Assembly: GCA_029204225.1 (NCBI GenBank)
Contig: CM055097.1
Span: 8,947,426-9,011,425, forward strand
DNA: 64,000 nt
DNA from: Diphasiastrum complanatum
Taxonomy: Eukaryota; Streptophyta; Lycopodiopsida; Lycopodiales; Lycopodiaceae
Direction: 5' to 3'
The notes below the pieces were generated by a model. The model did not search any database, was not told the DNA's origin, and saw only the letters and a list, made by a program, of their open reading frames with translations. Of this stretch, positions 13,801 to 21,300 are shown piece by piece. The position numbers and the translations under genes are program-made. Within the stretch, counting starts at the first letter, position 1. Every line of letters begins with the position of its first letter.

Positions 13801-16800
13801 GCACTCTGGACATTTTCACGTGCAATCTGTAGCATTTCCCACATATCATGTAGGAAATCCGCTACTTTCTGAAACTTGATCGTCCGAGTCTCAACCGCAA
13901 TGGGTGACCTAGGCTCAAAACCGTACATAAGCATAACCGGGCTATAACCGGTAGCCGAATGCTTACTACTATTATAGGCAAACTCGATCAATGGAAGGTA
14001 CTTCTCCCAATCAGATTGCCGTCTGGAAACATATGCTCAAAGCATTTGTTCCATCGTCTGATTTGTTCTTTCCGTCTGTCCATCCGTCTCAGGATGATCA
14101 GAAGAACCCAAGCTCAGTGTCGTCTCTAGTTTAGCGAATACGGCCGACCAAAAGTGACCGGTGAACTTCGGATCGCGATCGCTCACAATATCACTTGGTA
14201 ATCCGTAAAGCCTAAATAGACGCTCTACAAATATCTGAGCTAAATCAAAAGCTTTCGCGGTGGTCTTTACCGGAATAAACGTAGCCAATTTGGTAAGACG
14301 GTCGACCACAACCCAAATTGCATCATGTTGTTTATTCGTCCGCGGTAACCCAACCACGAAATCCATGGAAATACTATCCCATCGCTTATCAGGGATATCC
14401 AGTGGATGCAACAAACCGCCCGCCTTATGGCGTTCAACTTTATTCAACTGGCATTGGTCACACTTAACCACATAAGATTCTACAAAGGGCTTGAGTTTTG
14501 GCCAATAAAAATCCCTTCGTACCAAATCCAATGTATGATGTATGCCGGGATGTCCTGCGCATGGTGAGTCATGACATTCATAAAGAATTTTATTCTTAAC
14601 AACATCCACATCAGGCACACAAACCTTCCCTTTCCTGAACAAAAGTCCATTACGGATAGAGAAGTCATCAGTACCCTTTATATCCTTCCTCCCAGACTGA
14701 TCACCATGATCATCAGTCCCGCTTGATGAAACTGCTAGAACCCTATTCCAGATTGGTCCAAAATGTGGGTCTTTCTCATAAAGACCTCTCAGGGAGAGAT
14801 AAAAGTCCGTACTAATCTCAGTGAAGGAAAGTTCGTTCACTTCACCAATTCGACTAAGTGCATCAGCCACCTGATTAGATGAGCCTCTGATATATCGCAC
14901 TTCAAAGTCAAATTCTTGCATGAGTTCTGCCCATCTGGCCTTACGACCTCGCAAATCATTCTGATTACAAAAATACTTTAAAGGTTGATGATCCGTATTA
15001 ACCACGAATTTATTACCGTACAAGTAATGCCTCCATAATTTCAAAGCATGGATCACAGCAAAAAGCTCGTTTTCCTGAGTGGTGTACCTGACCTGTGCAT
15101 CGGTTAGTTTCTTACTTTCAAAGGCAACGGGCTGACCCTCCTGTAAGAGAACAGCTCCAATAGCCGTATCACTCGCGTCAGTGTTAATGACGAACGGCAA
15201 ATCTGGATCCGCTATTCTCAAAACTGGAGCTGAGGCAATTAGAAGCTTGAGTTTGCGAAAACTCTCATCTAATTTCTCATTCCATCTGATAGGAGGACTT
15301 GGCCTACCTTTGCGACTTTTCACTCCTTTCAACATATTGTTGAGAGGTGCAGCAATCTTCGAGTACTCCTCTGCAAATCTACGGAAAAACACAGTGAAAC
15401 CTAAGAATGACTTAAGTTCACGCACCGTTTTAGCAATTGGCCATTCCACTACCGTCTTCACCTTTTCTTCATCAATCTTGATTCCAAATGAGGTAATCTT
15501 ATGACCTAGGTAAAGAAGTTCCTTTTTGAAGAATTCGCACTTTGATTCTTTCGCATAAAGCTTCTCTTGTCTTGAGATACGTAAGACAATACAGAGATGC
15601 TTAGCATGCTCTTTGAGTGTTCTGCTATAGATTAAAATATCATCCAGAAACACTACTACGAACTTCCCCAAATATGGACGAAACAAATCGTTTATCATTT
15701 GCTAGAAAGTAGCCGGAGCATTTGTCAAACCAAAGGGCAATACAAGAAACTCGTAGTGGCCAAACCTGGTCCTAAAACCGGTCTTAGATACATCTTCCGG
15801 ATGTATCCTAATCTGATGGTATCACGTGCGTAGATCAATTTTCGTGAAGTATTTAGCTCCATTCAATCGATCTATGAGATCGTCCATCCTGGGCAACGGA
15901 TATTTATTTTTAACTATTAGTTTGTTCAGACCCTTGTAATCTACACATAGCCGAAAACTCCCATCTTTCTTATTCTTAAGAAGGACAGGTGCTCCCCATG
16001 GAGATTTACTAGGTCTTATGTGTCCCATCCTGAGATACTCCTCGATCTGCCTAGCCACTTCCTCCTCTTCCTTCTGACTAAACCGATATGGTTGTCTGAA
16101 GATAGGATGGCTATCGGGCAAAAGATCTATCTTATGATCTACCGACCGAGCGGGTGGTAGTCCATAAGGTAGCTGCTTCGGAAAAACTTCATTAAACTCT
16201 TGATTTAAATCTTGCAATAGCTGTTGTTCCTTATGCGAATTTTTGGTGTTAAAGCATGATAACACATTCACATCCCCAACATCACAATGCATACGAGATT
16301 TCAAAAGCAAGTGAAAGAGTTCATACTCAGAATCATGAAGTTTCTCAATTAATTCAGCCGGGGAAATCATCGGCGATGGAAGTACATCGGTCTCTCCAGA
16401 AATAGAGACAATCTGATCAAACTTATCTTTAAATACCATAGAATGATTTTTAAAATCTATCTCTAAAGAGTCTGATTTACCAAAAAAACCATTCATAGCC
16501 CAAAATCACATCAGTTCGGTCTAGATTCATGACATGGAAATCCAACGGCTCAACATAGTCCTACATCCGAAGCTCTAAGTTCGAGACTTTGACATCCCAA
16601 ATCTCAGTGTCCGACCCTGAGGCAAGACGGACCACGTAACGGTGATCATTGGCCATGGTGGGCACTCGGAGCTTCTCCACAAGTCGAGCATTCAAAAAAT
16701 TGTGAGTACTACCTGAATCAAATAGCACATTCACATCTTTCCCTAAAATATTGCCTCTCACACGAAACAATTCATTAGGCTTGAAAGAGATTGCACTAAA

Positions 16801-18333
16801 GTTACAAGTACAATCACAATTATTTAACAAATTGACTTCCAATTTACCTGCCGGTAAATCCACAGTCATGAAACTTGACGACTTTGCTTTCCGTTCGGGG
16901 CAGTGTTTGGCACGGTGCCCGGGTTTATTGCAGAGGAAACACAGATTCTGTTTAAGCGCCGCCAACCGTGCTTTGTCTTTTACCACAAATTTCTTCTTAT
17001 TCTTCTTTTTCTTTGACTGTTGGTACGCTTCTGCTTCCAGCTCGTCAAAAAACTGCTTCTTAAACTTGTCAGATTTTTCTTGCCTGGGTTTCGAGGCCGT
17101 TTGGTCGTGCACGCTTTTCCGTGATGCAACAACTGTAATATCATAGGCTTTCGCCACACGGATAGCATCCTCTAGTGAGTTGAGGATATTTCGTTTGCAT
17201 TCATTTTGATAGTCAGCTGGCAGTCCGGCAATAAATTGCCACTGTGCTAACTTACGATCAAAAAGCGCACCTCAGCCAAAGAATCCAAGAACTCTTGGAC
17301 ATAACCGTCCAGTTCTCGGCTGCACATTTTGCAGTTGATAAACCAAATATACAGCTCGGAATCGTCTATCGTGACAAAAGCTTTCCGGAATTCCGTCAGG
17401 AATCCAACCCAAGTCACCGAATTCGTTGAAAGTTCCCTCCACCAAGAAGAGGCTTTTCCTTCCAGAAACAATAGAACCGATGATATTCGTTTATCCTCTG
17501 GGACGTTGTGCAAGCTAAAATAGCTTGTCCAACGGTTTATCCAGTCTTCAACAACTTCTGGGCGTTTAAATTTTTTATCGCCGAAAAATATTTTCGGTTG
17601 GTAGCCCAAGTTGTTAGAGTTAATTGCTTGCAGTTGATTAAATAATTTGCATTTGTTTATCCCGTTGTTTATTGCTCTGATGAAGTTCTAAAACTGCCTT
17701 GCCCTGAGTCTAGGGTGTCATCACTGCCTAGTGAGGCCGGCTGAATCTCCGTATTTCCCCCATCACTTCCTGGTAATGCCGGGTGAATCTCGGTAGCACC
17801 CCCCTCCAAAATTCCATCAGTATCCATTTGCTTGCCAACTGAAAATTAAAAAATAATTTCATTCAATTAACACATTCATTACGGGTATAATAGTTACTGA
17901 ACCAAGCAATGTCTACAAAAACCAATTTACAGACCATACGTGCTTTCATTAACAAGTATACCAATGAATCGGCAAATGGGTACTTAAGCAATAAAAAACT
18001 GGAATTAACTGTGAATGCAGCATAAATCTATTATCGACTCGTTAACTTAGATGATACTGCAAAATTTAAACATCAGTTCTAAAAAACTGAAAAACCCATG
18101 TCAAAAAAGAAATCCACGAGTTAGGAAAAAACTCAAAAATATTATTAAACTAGCCCCCCACCCCCCCCCCCCCTCCTCACCCACTTGCATGGCCCAACTT
18201 AAGTTTAACAACAGTTGGAATGCCACCTAAACCCCCCCCCCTCCTTTTTCATCTCCACTCCTCGGGCAACCACCCGGCCTTTCATCGCGCCCTTCTCGGG
18301 CCCACCGTAGATGCGATACCAGAAAGAACAGAC

Positions 18334-18379
<46 letters not shown>

Positions 18380-21300
18380 TTCTGAAGGCGGAATGAAGAG
18401 GCGCCGTCCACCACCATGCACAGATCAATTTTGGTGTAAGCCACAAGGCGCCCAGGAGGAAGGAAACAGGAGGTTTCAGCCAGTTTGATAGCATGTATTT
18501 TGAGTTTTATGATCAGTTCTTCAACTTTTACTTGCAGGAAACAAAAAGCTTAAAGCATCTGTTGTTTTTCTTGCAGATTAACACTGCTCTATCAGCGATT
18601 TGCAATTAGCTTTACATGTATTACTAGTTTCCAGCATAAGCAATGGTTTGAAAACAAGATTTGCAGGGTTTTGCTTTCACTGTGCATGAAGAACAGAGAT
18701 GATGCTGCCAAAATTTCCACAGAAACTGATTTTTGCAGGTTACAATGACTATTTTATCAGATAGCACTTGTACATGAACCAAACCATTCCCAAGTAATGG
18801 CTTTACAGGCTCCTAACCCTGCAAACAAACCGTTACTTTGCTGGAAAATGAAGCATAAGCCTGTGATTTCACAGTAAGCAACCATGCAAACCTGTCAAAC
18901 ATCACCAACACTCAACAGCCAACAAATTAGAGTGTACTTTTGCTTCTATTACAGCCTATTCCCACCGATTTAAAACCAAACCGGCTTCCAAACAGGCAAT
19001 AGACAGCATTCGAAATACAGTAACCATTTCTGAGAAGAACAACAAACTAGAGGGAAAAAACCAGCCAACCAATAAAGTAACTTGTTGCTTTCCCAAAGAT
19101 GCCAACCACAGAGTAATCGGCAACAACAGAATTAACACAGAATTCCTTCCAAGAAACCGATTCGAAAATCACAAAAACAAACCAATTGTAAGCCTTGTAG
19201 TGCACTTACCACACAATCGATTGCAATTCGAAAATATTTCCAATGGGAAGAAAATTCCACAATTCCTCCGTTTTGTTGCTTACTCCGTCGGATTCTCGAA
19301 AAAACGTCGAGATTTCCACTCATCACTTTCAATGGTAAATCCTGCTTAGACTGGCTCTAATACCAATATAAAGTCCTCACAACAGGATTCTAGTCTAAGC
19401 ATACCATACAAAGCAACCACACATGGGAACCGGTGGAGGTTAAACCAACCCAACCAAACCTAGATCGTACGGATCTAGCCCCCAAGCTATGGATCAATCA
19501 GAGTCATGGAAAGAGGAGTCACACCAGCAGCATGCAGCTACTCATCACAAATCAAGCATACATTAGTGAGAGCCCAGCAGGTATACTTATACCCTCCTAG
19601 GCCCATGCACCACTAGTAGTGCACTGTGACACCTCACTGGACACCTCTGCAGCCTATCTGGGCCACGTCATCCAGTTCTCTAATGACTCACTGATAGACC
19701 CATACCAACTCCACCACCATGTGTTTAGGCCTACAACCATTAATTATGACCATGTACACATAAGGGCCCCAATTCCCTTATAGTCACAATTAACTTACGG
19801 GTTATTGGTCTACCGATCCCTAGCGTGAACACGCTACCCGAGACCAGTCATGGGCATGACAGATACAGTCACCCCTAAGTTGTGGGAATGACAATACCAT
19901 CTATTGTTGAGCTCCTAGGAATGGCATCCCATACTACCACAACCGCTCATGAGAGTAAGCCTACTACAGGTAGAACAAGGATTGTTAGCTACCCACATGT
20001 ATCGGGAAGGACTGACTGCATGGATGGTGGAGTTGTATCTAGCTTGTCTACTATGTTGACTAGTATTGCATGTTGGTGTCCTCAACTTGTTTCTACATGA
20101 TCTAGCTTGTAGTCATGCATGTGTGCAATGGCTGCGCACGTATTTTTACTATTGGTCTTGCATGTGTTGATTACCGAATGTACAACTTGCATGCATCTAT
20201 GAGGTAAATGGGAAGAATGAGTTATTTGTATTTATTCTCACAACACAGATTATGGTACTTTGTGATAATCTGAGATGGATTGTTACATTTCTGATAGCAG
20301 CTTTTGTGTTATTGCTTAGTACAACCTTCTAGGTGTCCAATTTTTTTTTACTGATACATTAAGAACAAACATCAGAAAATACTACATGACATCCAAAATA
20401 AAAGAGTTTCTTTGGCACTTCTATACATAGTATACCCACCAATCCATGTAAGTGAAAGTGGATGCATAATTCCCCGACTTTGTGTAAAGCAGCCGATGAT
20501 GGTAGTCATGAAAGTCGGCTCTGCATTTTGATAAACAATTGGTCACAAGTTACTAAGAGTATATAGATTTAAAGCTTTACTTGAATCTACGTGCAAAATA
20601 TAAGAAAATGCTCCCACCATAAGGATTGGGCTATGCCTTGGCATTGACATATGCCTTACCCGCCATAGATGGGCAACAATCTTGAAAGACTCCAAGGAAA
20701 ATCATAACCACAATGAGCTTCAACAGTCTCTAGCACTCTAACGCTCATCCACAACCACAAAGTAAGTAAATGGGGACCAGTGATGGCCGGCCCACAAATA
20801 GTGGCAAAACCAAGAAACAGTATTTCTGCCGGATGGGCATATTCCGATGTTAAGCCAAATGGAGTTGCATACCTGCAATTTGACAAGACACACAAGTGGC
20901 TTAAAACTAAACCTAAAACCTCATATGATTACCTTCAGCTAGAGCAGAAAGTACACCCCACCTTAAGATTTGATATAGTAACAGTGAAAGGATGTCACCA
21001 ATGAGTAGCAAAAACGACAATTTGCAAAGACCATACAATTACTTGTGCAACAAAATTTGATCACATTAAATTAACAGACTTAAAAGAACCGCTTACTCAT
21101 GATGTACGCTATGGATGTGCTTGTATAGCCACTTTGTATGCAAAATTCTATGGCCCCAATAAAAAATAAAATCCTCCAAAACAAAGTATGTAAGTATCTG
21201 TACAGTAATCATCTTCCTGCATTCAGCATTCCAATCTCATTCAATTCCAAAAACTAGAATATGAAGCTACTTGTAGAGGAACATATGACTGGCAAAGGTT

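Larger units (their letters stand above)
12802..19861 (-). mobile_element. chromovirus (Ty3/gypsy with chromodomain), 7060 bp, element D
   Basis: Complete boundaries are visible: 5-bp target duplications (GATAC), two LTRs of 493 and 495 bp, a primer site complementary to initiator Met tRNA, and a polypurine tract. Internal order on the minus strand: leader, gag with zinc knuckle, protease, RT, RNase H, integrase, chromodomain. I count about 16 substitutions and one 2-bp indel between the LTRs, roughly 3 percent, so the insertion is fairly recent. Coding is broken by two frameshifts and several stops, three of which look like single C-to-T changes (Arg or Gln codons turned to stops), as expected from decay of methylated cytosine. 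It sits in SMO2 intron 6 in the same orientation as the gene. Confidence 0.95.

Noticed and set aside
18205-18494. Frames with Ser-Leu repeats in the element D leader
   Set aside because: They translate the (AG)n tract and poly-C runs.
19882-20100. 72-codon Thr/Ser-rich frame
   Set aside because: It lies inside the SMO2 intron antisense to the gene, with no homology that I can see.
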